Below, piece after piece: positions 24,441-37,816 of a stretch of 64,000 nucleotides of DNA. This DNA comes from Chaetorhynchus papuensis (lineage: Eukaryota > Chordata > Aves > Passeriformes > Rhipiduridae), in the NCBI GenBank assembly GCA_013396525.1, contig VWYX01001371.1:1-64000 (forward strand), given 5' to 3'. The notes beneath the pieces were generated by a model. The model was not told the DNA's origin, made no database searches, and saw only the letters and a list, made by a program, of their open reading frames with translations. Made by a program: the position numbers and the translations under genes. Position 1 is the first letter of the stretch, and the number at the start of each line of letters is the position of its first letter.

Positions 24441-27400
24441 AATAGCAACACCCTCCCCACCTCCTCCATACCCTGTAATAACACAACAAAGCGCCGCTGG
24501 CCGATATTTGTAGTTTGGGGGAACTTTATTTAGGAACTAAAAAAAGTCGCTCAAGCGAACCGGGTGCAAGAAGGAGCGAAGCGCAAGGCTGTGCGTACAA
24601 CACAGCGTTTATCCATCCCACGAGGGCTGATCGCGTCTTTCAGGTAAAAAGAATCGAGGCAACTTTAGTTAAACCCCCCCTTAAATATTTGGATGGAGCG
24701 TTTTGCGTAGTTTCCTAAGGAAGCGCTAGGCACGGGTTCCAATAAGCCTGGGTTTAACCAGCTTTCAGCGAAACTCAAACCCGTCTAAGGAAGGACACAC
24801 CTACGCCGGCTGTTTTCATAGGAATGTCACTGCGAGTCTCTAAACCAGAGACTATTCACGCTGCAGCGCCTGCTTTCAACATCTCCTGGTTATCCAGACA
24901 GCCTCTTTCCCAGCACAAGGTCTGGGATCCACAACAAAACCCCACGTTTTTTTCTGGTCCTGACTCAACGCCTCCTGCATCATCGAGCTTCATCATCTCC
25001 ACTTGTAAACAGAGACAAATCCAAAGCAGACACGAGCAGTTCCCAAAAGTCAACTTCTCCTTCGGAAACCAGTTTCCATTTAGGCACCAAGTGCAGACAG
25101 TTTTCGCGTGGGCTGTGAAGGAGACGTATTGGAAAGGGCGTCTGGGAAGCCCTGACCTCAAAAAGCAGTCACAGAATTTTCTGAAGAATGTGCTTTTCTG
25201 AAGCCACTTCAAACACAACCTTCCTTCTACAGATACGATCAGGCTAGATCAGCAAATAGCCAAGCAATACAAACACATCCCGTTCCAAACACCGTGTGGA
25301 TAATCGTTACAGATGGCTTTCCCCCCATCAGTGTCAAGCATCCAGAATTCCCAATTTAGTTTCGACCATTCCGGTACAAAGTTTTTGTTAGATCACTTCT
25401 TGCTTGAATATGTCGTTAAAATTTAAAGTAGAGATTAAATGCCCAAATCATCTACACATTTAAAGATCTCGCATCTGTTCCAACGGGGGGAATTAAACAC
25501 AGAAAAACAAATTCTTCCTACACTACGCAGACAACATTGTGGTTTCCGAGCCGAGGCAGCCTGATGCAGTTGTTTTTGGAGGGATTTTTTGTGACTGTTT
25601 CAACATTCCAAGACCATTTTCATTCAGCCATAGTCCATCGGGTACGGTCCATTTTCCCTCAGGTAACAATAACTGTAATCCACACTGGGCAATCCCCCCT
25701 CTCTCAGGTGGTGATTTAGCACAGATCTCTAGGTCTGTGACTTCTTAGGACAATTTTTGGTGGCACGTAGCTAAGTTTCTTTGTCATCCTGATGACAGAA
25801 GAGGTGCTGAACGTACAGAGCTGATGTTTCAGGCCCCAGAAGACAGGGCAGGAGAGGCTCTTCTACCAACACAGAGCCAAACGTGGGCTTCTACAGCACT
25901 TCCCTGATCTGCACTTTGCACAAGAAGCTTTGGTAGAACCAGTAGGATGTACATTATATACTCTGGTGTCCTCCTGCTTCTATTTTGACACTTAACTAGC
26001 ATTAGAGCTGCCACTAAGATATTGTATAAATGTGTAGTGCAGTGTAAGGAGGTCAAAAAGTAACTTTTCATGTCCTACTATCCTTATTCCTGGCAATTTG
26101 TTGGACCACAACCAATAGCCCGACACAAAGTGATCTTTGCTCTGTTAGATCAACTTGACTCAAGCAAAAATTAAGGAGTTAGGAAATCTCTCTGCAAGAG
26201 GAAGTAAACAAAGATTTCAAAGCATGATTTTACACTCTCCGTATCAGCCCAGAAGTTTGAGGGAAATGATTGTGAAGCAAGTGGGCTGGCTGACCACAGG
26301 AAGAGCTTACGGTGACAAGCAGCTCACTCACTGCAGCTGCTGCTTCCATTCACTTTGCACCACTGCAGTTTCCAGCCAGTTGCCCAACAAACAGCACTCA
26401 AACTACAGTATTCTCAGTGAATGACTCCCTCAGTCATCCCTGCTAAAGCCAACACTATTTTATTTCTAATACAGAAATATAATTAAACCTGAGATTAAGC
26501 GCAACACCGAAATTTTGGTTTATCCAGTAATTTACATAAATCACTGCTATTTAATGTGTTAATGGCTAAAACAAAGTTTATAAACCCCCAGAGTGCAACA
26601 AACTCAATTTGTAATTATGAGCACACAGCAATTTGTACAACATGCCATCTAAATCTGCAGTAATTGTGACCCTACTTAAAGGGTAATTCCCAACTTAATC
26701 ACATTTAATACACTGTTATTTCCAAGATCTAAAAAGGCTGAAAAATAAGCATTTGTCTTGAATTTTGCTTGACTAAAAGCAAAGGGTTACACAAGCAAAA
26801 GAACCCAGAAGAAACTACTAGGGCGTAGTTTTCTTCCTGCAGAGTATAAATACAGCCATGCAGCATTGTACAATAAACTGCATATACAGGTCACAACACC
26901 CGTTATTCCTCTCACTGTGGGATTTGGGGGGATATTGATCCAATTCCTCCCTTGAAAAAAAATATGCTAACCCACGTGGATCCTCCACTTCCCACCTCCC
27001 ATGGTGAATTCGCTCTTTCTCATGCTCTCCCTCTGCCCATGCTCGCCTCTGCACCTAAAGTAAACCAAGTATTCCTTAAAAAAGATTGGGATATATGAGT
27101 TTCAAGGATGCACGGCACAATCCTCTTCCACATTATTCTCTTTTGGTGCTCAGTGAGAATTACCAGTGAACAGTAATTGATCCTGTAACCATATAAAGCA
27201 TCATAATGTTCCCACGTGACCTGGAATTACCTGGGAATTCTCAAGCATGCCAGGTAATTCTTCCAAAGCTAACATGCTGCTGTACTCATCCCAGCTCCGT
27301 GTCCCTCCAAAGTGCATTTCTCATCTTCTCCCATACACATTTCTGCATCTCCTGTGGCTCTGTACTAGATTATTTCATTTTTTTAATGCCAATACACAAA

Positions 27401-30400
27401 AAATCAGCATAAAAACGATAGCTACAACTTCAGTTCATTTTTTTAAACCGAACTTATAAAGCCTTTAAACAAACACGCCTGGGAAAAGGCTTTATGCTGT
27501 CAGTTGCTATGGAGTAGGCAAAACAATGAATATTTGTAGTCAGTTTTGCTCTCCTAAATACAGATCCAAAGTCTATTTAAGGCAAAGGAAATCTTCGCTG
27601 ATTTCAAGGGTTTGGAGACTCATAGTGGTACTTTTCAACCACCTGTCTCAAAGCCCTGCAGCTTTACAAAACATAAACAAGTCTATTGCTGTGTGAATGA
27701 TGGGAATACTGAAGCACAAAGATTATAAACCACAGCAGAGGAAAATCAGAGTAACTTCTCCCAGTTGCCTTGCAGATCAGAGGGAGAACTAAAAATGAAA
27801 CAGATCTGTCTTCACGTTCGGCTTCTTTATCCCCTCCCATAAAACAAGATGCTCCACCCTACAGAGGGAGAAAAGATCAGTGTCTGTTGTTGGCCCTCAA
27901 AATAAACCTTGCCAGAGAAAGGCTGTGCTCTCCAGCAAAGTCTCTCCATTCCCTGGCTAGAAGGTTTGAGTAAGAGCAGCAATTTTGGAACAAAAAAGGA
28001 AATTTCACATGATAACAAGGTGTGCTAAGATGCACAGATTTATCCACGGTTGGAGCATGCAAACCAGGCAACCCTGCAAACCACAGCAAGTTATGAAGCA
28101 CATACACAAAATCTCAGCAGTGAGAGAAACAATGCCTAAAGAGGCTGAGACTGCAGTCAGACCATTAGACCAGAGCCAGGATTCCTGACTGAAAATTCCC
28201 TGCTGTCACTGCTCTGACCTGCTTTTGTCCCTCAGAGTCAGTAGCTGGTCCTACAAACACTCACTTGTGCTAGAAGCTATTGTAAACTGCGTTAGTGGAG
28301 CACTAAAACACTGCCTGACTATTTAAATCCAGAGCAACAACGCTGGGAAACGTAACATTGGGCAGAGCTTTTTGGAACATGATTTAGCTCTGAAATGCTG
28401 CTCACGCTGCTTCTGAGCTGATGTGTTCATCCTCTGGCCCTGCCTCAGCTCCCAGCAAGACACAGTTTTCCTTTTCCACAAAATTAATCAGTTACTAGAT
28501 AACTACATTTCATTGTAATACTATCAAGATATTTAAAATTTCTCTTGACAGGTCCACGGGCACGTGGAACAATTCTTTTTTTTTTTTGTGTGCAAATACC
28601 AAATGCCTCCCTTTGAAAATAATTTAGCAGAGGCCTTTCTGCATCTGTCAGTGTCGCTGCCACTCGCCCCAGCAGTGAAACAATACCTGAGGAGCAGAAG
28701 CTGCAAGAAAGGTCAGACAGCACTCAGCAGTGGTTCTTCAAGAGGGAACATTTTCTTTTCATGAATCCGTGGATGGAAGGATAGTGGCTGCTTGGAAATC
28801 CCCCAAAGGCAGTACAGAGGCTGACAAGGAGCCGGAGAGCCCCCTGAGAGAGAAGTTCATCTGGAAGCCAAGAAAGCCGCTCTGTTCACCAGAAATTGTA
28901 GTCATGGAGTAAAAGAGAAAGGGAAATCTCTAATCTGCATTCCTGGGGCAATAAAGGCAGGACTCTGTACCAGGAATACAAGGTGACTGCAGCTATAACT
29001 CTGCTGATACCTTTATATGTATAAAACTCCTTCCGAGTGAAATATGTGCAAGGGTGGCTCCTCCATTCTCCTCACGTGGAGTGGCACCTTCTCTGTGGAA
29101 TCCAGAGCTCCCACAGCCCAGGACACACCTCAACATTTGCAGCACCAGGTCACTGGGTTCCTGTGGCTGCGTGTTTGGTGCCACTGCTGAGCAAGGGTGG
29201 CGGGCACCGAGCCCGTGGGGGCCAGGACGGAGAAACTCAGGATGAGAGGAACATATCCCGATGCTCTAAAGCAGCAGACCTCACAGAGGGAAAGCTGAAA
29301 CCATGGGCTCCCCCTTCCAGACTCAGCCATGATAAAAGACTGAAAAACTGGTTTTTACTGAATAAAATAGCTTGCAGTGAAGTTGGACAGAAAACACACA
29401 CTGAGATGATACAAACAGTGCGGGTGGCTAATTCGCATTGGGTTAATGCTCTTGAACACCCTGTGTAAACCAACTGAACCCAAATAATCTTTTAAAAATA
29501 TTCCATACCAGAAGGTTCCTCACAGCTTCCCCTTTCTTCCTGCTTTCATTTCATGGCAGTAATAATGTATTTTCTGCAAAAAGCATTTCTTTGGGATTAA
29601 TGGCAGCTGAGATTAACAATGCTTAGTTATACTTCATGTCATCAACATCTCAAAAGCTCTCCATCCACAAGAAAAACACCGTTATGTTTACTTGATATTT
29701 AATGTTTTGGGGTTTTTTTCCTGTTTGAACAATTCCTACATTTAGTGAGATGAGTGAGCTTCAGTGTGCACACTAAAATCAAGTTGAAAGACACATGACA
29801 GATTTAAACATTTTTTACTAACATTTTCTACTTCTAAAAAACACAGAACTGTGTTTCTTTGAACACATGTGAAAAGAATCACAAACGCCACAGAGAACGG
29901 CTGGAAGCTTGGGAACAGAATTACTATTTAGCATTAAAGTAAATACTGGGATGTTGCTACTTTATGTTCTGTACAGAACTGTCTTTCCAGCAGCATGCGT
30001 GACATCTGGCTCAGTATAATGTGCTGCTCTGAGAGATCACGTGTGCAGTGCCTGCCATGCAGAAGGACATATTTTCCATGAGTGCCCCTCTGCAAGCACC
30101 ATTCGAAACCAAGGAATTTTTCTACTTGAAGCTCAGATTGTGTTACAGTTGTTTATTTCGATAGCAACCACCAAGTTTAAACTGTTAGGAAAATGACATG
30201 CATCACTGAAATTCCCATATATAAATAATAATAAAAAAAAGTTACAAAATCCAATTTTTAGGTAAAGAAATCACCTTTTCAGTAACTGCATATTTAAACA
30301 CATGGGTAAGAAGAAGGTTATAAAGGAAGTCTTATTATTTACCTAATAAAGTTAGATTTAAAGGCATTTCATGAAAATATTTTCATGGCTTCTGTATTAG

Positions 30401-30870
30401 TGCACAGCTGTGCAATGCAACTACTTTTAGACCAGAAGAATATTTATCTACACTCCCATTTTGTCAAATCCATCAGCATTGAGATGCACTGTATTACTCA
30501 GACAGAAGACTTGCTAGAAATGCAGGAATATTTAAGACACTTCTGTTTTGGCATTGCACATCCTTCAGCTGATCCCGCAGGTGACTGTGGCACCAGCAGT
30601 GTCCCCTTTCCACAAAACTCAGCTTAAGTTTCTGTAGGGTGCAAAGGGTGGTCACCATGGAAAACCAAACCAACAAAGCACATTCCCCAGCAGTGATCAC
30701 GTAGCAAAATGAGTTCTGGACTAAGGTCACCCTCTACAGACACATAACCAGGAACAGCTGTGGGTGTGTGACACCACTCGGAGCTATCATCGACCTAAAT
30801 CCATGGACCACACTCACAAAAGATAAAAACTCAATCCTAGCTTAAAGTAGGCAACAAATGTTCCCTTCTT

Positions 30871-30994
30871 CCATGGTGATCTTTCTCTTTTTCCATGATG
30901 ATCTTTCCCTTTTTCCATGGTGATCTTTCTCTTTTTCCATGGTGATCTTTCCCTTTTTCCATGGTGATCTTTCTCTTTTTCCATGGTGATCTTT
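30871..30994 (+). repeat. 22-bp tandem repeat (six units, 44-bp higher order)
   Basis: The unit CCATGGTGATCTTTCTCTTT plus TT repeats at 30871, 30893, 30915, 30937, 30959 and 30981. Units alternate between CTTTCTC and CTTTCCC, so the array is better seen as a 44-bp dimer repeated. The second unit has ATGATG in place of ATGGTG. The last unit breaks into TTTATAGGG. The minus strand gives Lys/His/Arg-rich frames that are a by-product of the repeat. Confidence 0.93.
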
Positions 30995-32865
30995 ATAGGG
31001 AATAGAAGCTTTAGTGGTGTAAACAAAAACAGGAGTGGACGCAATAACAACACACCTTGGGGAAACACCCCACACCAACATGGAATGAAGAGCATTAATA
31101 AAGGAGGTTTTTTGCTCCTGTTTCCTGACTGGAGCCTGGAGGGTAGCGCAGCATGTTCCAGTGCCCTCTCTGTGTGGAATATGCTGAACTCTCAGAAAAA
31201 AGGCTGGGCTGTTCTCACAGGGAGACAGGGCACCTCTGCCATCCTGCCTAAGCTCCGGGCACAGCAGGGCTGGGACAGGGCACCAGTGTGTGCCCACTGG
31301 CTGCTCTAGCCAGCTCCCAATCCCAATCATAACCTGAAAATACACCTACTGTCCACCCCTCTAAACTTGGGAAAAGAGGTGAGGTGTAAAAGGGTAGGAT
31401 AACATTGTGTTGTCTTTCCACCCAGTGTTAAACCAGAGGGGAGAAGCAATCAGAAAACACCAAATCTCAGTGGCACGACTGCATTTCACATGCCATCCAT
31501 GAGGGACTGAGAGGCAGGTATTTATCACTGCAGAGTGATCGATCCCAGCTAAGGAGACAGGTGTCTGCTGTTTGGCACCAGCCCTGCTGAGTGTGCCAGC
31601 ACAGAGCACACCCGTGACACCTTCACCCTGCCTTCTCTACCACCCTCACACAGCGTGGTGAGGGGAAAAAGGACCAGCAAAACCCCTCTTTCAAACTGCT
31701 GGGTGCAGATAACTAATTACCAATACGGTAGATGGAAGAAGAAAGGTGTGTCCCCAAGTGTTAGACCTGTGGGGAACACCCAGACTTCCCTTAAATCTCT
31801 CTAGGGCACCATTAGCAAAATACCAACAGAGGAAACAATTTGCACATGACTCTGCCCAGCAGAGCTTCGTTCACAGATGAACAGGATATATTTTGTTTCC
31901 TTGTGGAAATGCATAACTGCTGAATTTTGTAACAAGGGTTATATTTTGGCACAACTGCACATCGACTAAAGAGAGTAGGAAGACATCAGGGTGCTGAATT
32001 TTCATCTTTTAAAATTATTACTTATTGCAGTCCTTGTTTGAATCTGGATTAAAAAAAGAAAAGCAAAGGATCCCTCTTGCCCTAAGGGGAGAACAGAATG
32101 GTTTCACTGAATGGCCCAGACAGGGCAGCCTGTCCCAACCCACCCTCCTTTTAGCAGCCCTCTGAAGGGTATTTCCACACAGCACCAACCACCACCAGCC
32201 CCACAAGGTGTGTATCAAGGGACCTATACATAAACCAAAGCATGTTTTAAATCACCGCCTTCAAAAGGCAAAAATGGCAGAAGAAATCATGTTTCTCTCA
32301 CCCCAAACAGAAAGGTTATTTTGTAATAAACCACAGCACTGAAGTGAAAATGCACCGAAGTGAAAATCCACTTTTAACTTTTGACTGACCTCTCGTCCTG
32401 TCACAGAAAACATCTAATGAATTAAGTCTCATCTAAATCTTAGACAAGAAGAAAATTAAAGTCCATTATGTTAATTAATTACACAGTACAATTAAGGGTG
32501 GGTATCCTTTCAAATGCAAACAGTTAATTTACAACTAGAACCACCCCAGGTGTCCTAGGAAAAGCTGCTAACCAATCTGGAGATCAGGAATGGGAAGTAA
32601 TTTGAAATGTGAATTCATTTGCTTTACCATCACATGTTCCTTCCTCCCCCCACACCCCCGGCCTAGGTGCCCGTGCTAGGAACTCACCGTTTGTATCTTG
32701 GCAAATAAAACTACCCTGAGGCAATAAAAGAGACAAAGAATGCATTGTAAGTGGATGATCTTTGGCATCCACCAAAGATTACTCAGTGAATCAGTTTATA
32801 TTAATGTTACTTATCTTCATCAACGTGCAGGAAACATACTCTGGACTCAAAGGGACTCCAATCTC

Positions 32866-32892
32866 TCCTCCTCCTCCTCCTCCTCCTCCTCT
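32866..32892 (+). repeat. (TCC)n microsatellite
   Basis: About eight TCC units, followed after a few bases by a short CA run. A pure polypyrimidine tract with no gene context. Confidence 0.9.
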
Positions 32893-33567
32893 TCAACACA
32901 CACACGGCTGCAAGAGCACTGGCAATTTAATCAATTTGTATTTCGTGTTATCTGACCAGAGAGATTTCCTCCTTCTCTAGGGTAGAATTTATCCTGGTGT
33001 GCTCAAGGCTCTGTTTGCCGAGAAGGCAGAAAACTGAATTACAAGAAACACTTTATTTTGTTGATGGGACTGCAGAGGGGTGACTGGGGGCAGAGCACGG
33101 CCAGTTCCTGGTACCAGTCACCACAGGCAGAGGATGATGGAGAGGAGGGATGCAGTTCCAGTCAGGGTTATTCTATGGAAACCACAGCGGAAAGCTTTCC
33201 ATCCTAATGAGCCTGACAGGGGCTGACAGCACAGCTGAAGATGGAACAGGCTATTGCAGAATCCTCAGAGGGTTTCTAGTGTGAGCAACATTTTGTGGAC
33301 TGTGGATCTGAGCTCCTATCCCAAACCAAAGTTAAAGCTAAGCTTGGATAAGAGACCAGAGCAGGGGAAACCAAAGAGGTGGCACAGTCCAACAGCTGGT
33401 CACCAAACCCCTTCTCAGATGCTGCAGGTATTTAGTTCTTGAGCAACCACAAGGATAAATTTTAGTCTTCTAATTCTCCCCTATGAATTCTCCAGTGGTG
33501 CCTGAAAACATCACCCAAATATGATGTCCAGGGAGCAGGCCCTGTAATCCATTTCCAGTCCCAGAAG

Positions 33568-33752
33568 GATATATAGAATATAGATATATAGAATATAGAT
33601 ATATCGATACATCGAATATAGATATATCGAATATAGATATATAGATATATAGAATACAGATATATAGATATATTGAATATAGATACATAGAATATAGATA
33701 TATAGATATATAGATATATAGAATATAGATACATAGATATATAGATATATAG
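33568..33752 (+). repeat. AT-rich tandem repeat (GATATATAGAATATA type)
   Basis: About 185 bases built from GATATATAGA, ATATA and GATACAT motifs with irregular 8- to 16-bp spacing. Some units carry ATCGA in place of ATAGA. Minus-strand frames through it give Tyr/Ile/Ser-rich peptides that resemble membrane segments but are artefacts of the repeat. Such arrays are prone to length change and assembly error. Confidence 0.93.
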
Positions 33753-36700
33753 CATCCAACCCCCCATGACATTCACCATGAGCAGAGCACTGCTTTGGGC
33801 CTGAAGCCTCTAACACAAAACCAGCACACTGAGGTTTGCAACCCCACTGCAACGAAGGAAACAGTGGAGGACCAGCACTCACATGTTCAGTTCTCAACTA
33901 AAAACCCCAGTGTTTAATTCCAGGAAGACAATTCTGACTTGCTAGGGACAGGAGAAAAATGAAGATAACTGCAGCTCAACAAGAAGGGTAGGAAACCTGT
34001 TCCTTTTCCTTGATTGCATCACCAGCTTGGATATTATGCCATCTTTCGTTTAAATTATGAATTGCAAAGTAATTGAAATGTGAGGCATTGCTCGATCAGT
34101 TTAAAATTTAATCTCAAGGAATTCAGGCGTACTTGATTTTACATTATTTTTCTTCCTACCAAAAAAACCCCAAAATCAGAGAAATTGAGAACTTTTAGTC
34201 TTGCAACCCTGTATCTGATATTCTCAACTGACAACACAAAACCCTCTCCTTTTTCTAGGTGGATGAGCACAAAATTTACTAAAATAATTGCCCAAGCAGT
34301 GGAGTGTGTCCAAGCTGTATCAGTTGCTTGCTCTACAGCCACGCCAGGAGCTGCTCTCCCACATCACCCCCCAGGCTTTTGTTACCCACCACTGGGAGTT
34401 TCAACAAGTAACTTAAAACTGGTAGTAAAGATGCACCTTTATTTACATGGTTCTCTTTCCACACAGCGTAGACAAAGAATCTGTCTGAGCTCAACATCAA
34501 TGAGATCACTCATTTTGCTCTCAGCTTGTTTATAACGCCAGCAGAGCCTGTCCTGATGTTCTTTAGGGATGTTTTCTTACATTTATTTTATATTATATAT
34601 CTACTTACAGCATATTCTAGCTGATGGGGGTGAAGGTATTGATAGCAGGAAGGCATTTGTTGTGGTTTGGGGTTTTTTATTCATTGAATTAGCTTTCACT
34701 AATGGAGAAATACTCAAAACATCCTTTTTTCTACTGTCCCAAAACCTCCCCCATAACCCAGAAGGAATGAAACAGACAAACTGTCCAAGCTGGAGTTATT
34801 TCGAACAGATTCTTTTTGAAATTCCCAGGAAACAAGTACATTTTGAACAATGTGGAAAGATCACCTGACAGACAATCCAAAACTCTGATTGTTTTTCCTA
34901 GAATGGATACTGCCAGTGGCACCAACGGAGCTGTTCCCAAGAGGAATGGAGTTTGGAGTTCCTGCCATCATCGTTCAATGACCCAGAGCTGAGTGTCAGG
35001 ATTTGGGGTTTGGTTAGGTCTGAAGAAAGCACTCACCCTGCCACACACCAGAGCACCAGCACAGTTCTCTGTGCCAGGGCTGCTGAGAGCAAGTTCCAGT
35101 TGAGGATCGTTGAAAGGAAGAGGCCCCACTACCACAGAGGAAAGGTGATGCCGTCCACACTGTGACAGAATATTCAAGGCTGGCCTTCATCCACCCCTCT
35201 CCTAAAACGTGACCTCGAGAGCTCTGACAAAAACCTGCCTGTCCACACGCCTGCATTTACCCTCCCTGCAATGCAAACAAATGTAAGAAAAGCAGCAAAG
35301 AACCCCAGACATTCACAGTGAAGCACACTGAATTGGAGTCACTCGCTGCAGCAATGTTCCATGCAGAACCAGAGACAGACTTCAGAGCAGAAATCTGGTG
35401 AAAATCCCTGCACATGCCGTCCATGGCACAATGCTCCAGTGGTCCTGCAGGGAATTCTGATGGCATACACACACTCTTCAATTAATTCACTTCTAAAAAT
35501 GAAGGATTCGTTGTTTTAAAACCTGATAAAGCCTAGCCGCTTCTGCAAAGCTTTCAAATAAAAATAACTTCTTGTCTGTGATGAATTTTATCATGTAAGA
35601 AAATCCCCGTGTAAAATTCTCAGGGATTCATTCTTTACTCAGACTAATTCCAACTGCATGCTGGATTTTCTTCATCCAGAATACACCTTTCCTTAGAAGA
35701 CTCAGCTCTGTACTAAGAGGGCTCCACATGCCCATGTCCTCACACACCCCAACTCCACAGAAGGCATCACATGAGCTCATCTACAAGTATGAGATATGGA
35801 CAGCAAAAGGGAGGCAACAGGCTTTCCAAAAAGCTCAGGGAGTTTTATTTTGGAGAAGATATCCCTGCATTTATGCTCCCAGAACATGCTGACTCACGTG
35901 TACAGCTGGAGCCAGCAGAGCAGCATCTCCCTCGGAGGTGACAATTCCCTCTGAGTTTGTGAAGGAAGCACAGACGATCTGACTTTGCATGAGAGGAAAA
36001 GCAGCAGAATTTGGAGCTAAAAGCAGCTAACCAGGCTTTCTGGATGTCTGGTAACCACAGCCAGAGCTCTGCACAGCTCTGCTGGAGGAGAGGAGTTTGG
36101 CAAAATCCCAGATGGGGAACAAATGCCTGGAGCAAGCCGGGCTCTGCGAGGGAAGCACCCGGAAACACAATGAATGTTCCAAGTCTGCACCATTCAAAAC
36201 ACAATTTAATCAATTTACCAAAGCCATTAGAACGCTTCCCTCTGGGTGAAAGACAGAGGCACAAAAAGCATCTCCTCTTGGCTCGTGTCTATAAAGTGTG
36301 GTCAGACGTACTCGCATCAAGAGGCCAGACAAAAATGAGCACGAGGCTGAAATTAAGTCTTCCTGGCTGCTCTGGTAAGAGGATTTAAGATGTAATTTTT
36401 ATTTTAAGTATACACCGTTAGTCGGTACATGTCTGGAAACTTCCTCTGCACCATTCTCTCTGTTTTTGGACCCCAGTGGGTTTATTAGAACTGAGGCACT
36501 CAGACCTTCTCTGCCATGCTGTCAACACAGCAGTTATATAAAAACCTGATCCATTTAATTTGTTGTGCTCAAAGCCCAGCTACTGCAGACAGTTTGGAAA
36601 CAATACTAATATTCCATGGGCTCAAACAACAGACACAGCAGCTCCAAGGGAGCTCAGCAGCTGCTACAGCTCACACTGCCTGGCACGGGAAGGGGTGAGG

Positions 36701-37654
36701 ATGCTGATCTTTACCATTATTGCTCTGTTTATGGCTAAAGCATAACATCCATCAGGTATAAACTCCAAATGGTGTGCAGCTCTTGGCAACTGATCCGAAA
36801 AAGCTGTAAATCTGAAGTTCTGTAAGTAGAAAGCAATCTCAAAAATGAGTGAAAGTTTGCTGGGGGAAACAACCTCTTCACTTCATCTGATTCTATTTAA
36901 ATGGTACAAAATATTATGGATTTTCCAATTAATTATACTCAAATAGATAAAGCTTATGATTTCCAACAAAAGGCTCAACATGGATGTACAGTTTTGGTTT
37001 GCAGCATGGAAAGGTTGCAGTATAAATAATCCAAGTGACCTTTCAGGCTGAACCAAGCAACACAGTGCCATAATTCCTCGTGCAAGATAAAACCACCACG
37101 GAGCTGACAGTAAGCAGAACAACCTGAGAGGTTTGAGACAGGTGCTGGAACAAAGACTCTACTGAAATAGCTCAGTACTTACACCCAGCTCCTATAAGGA
37201 TATCAGAGATAAAACTTAACCACCTTTGCTCGACGAAAGAGGAAACAATTTGGCTTCCAGAGGCATGTCTATCTCTGCTTCTTTCTGTTCATGTAAACCT
37301 GGCACTTTGCATTAAAATCCTGCAGCCAAGCAGACTGGTTATTATTTCACCTGACACTGCTAGAGAGCATTGAGGGCAGTCTGCACAAAGAGCCAGATCT
37401 TTCCTGATGCCAGTTTTCTGGCACTGCTGGCCTTTGAAGGGTCTCATGCTGCCCTCTGATGAAGCTGTCACCTTCCCATCTGGGAGAGCCGAAGATCAGG
37501 TGACACACTGTGCATTTTGCTGAGGTTGTGCTGGTTTAGAGAATTAAAAGTCTATCAGTATTTGCTTTGGGAAATGTTTCTCCCCAAATCTCTCAGATGC
37601 AGCTTGCTAGAACTTCCTCCTGCTGGCAGGAGAGCACGGCACGGTCACTGCCAG

Positions 37655-37816
37655 GACGATGAAAGGAGGTTCCTTCACGTTCACAGAGAAATCTGCACTG
37701 ATGAATTCAGGATGATGAAATGAGGTTCCTTCACGTTCACAGAGAAATCTGCACTGATGAATTCAGGATGATGAGATGAGGTTCCTTCATGTTCACAGAC
37801 AAATCTGCACTGAAAT
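37655..37816 (+). repeat. 56-bp tandem repeat, about 2.8 units
   Basis: The motif GAGGTTCCTTCACGTTCACA followed by GAGAAATCTGCACTGATGAA recurs with a spacing of exactly 56 bases (GGTTCC at 37668, 37724 and 37780). The first two units are nearly identical. The third has several changes and ends in AAATCATCC. It looks like a young local duplication. Confidence 0.92.

Noticed and set aside
33462..33897. Tyr/Ile-rich minus-strand frames that look like membrane proteins
   Set aside because: They are translations of the GATATATAGA tandem repeat.
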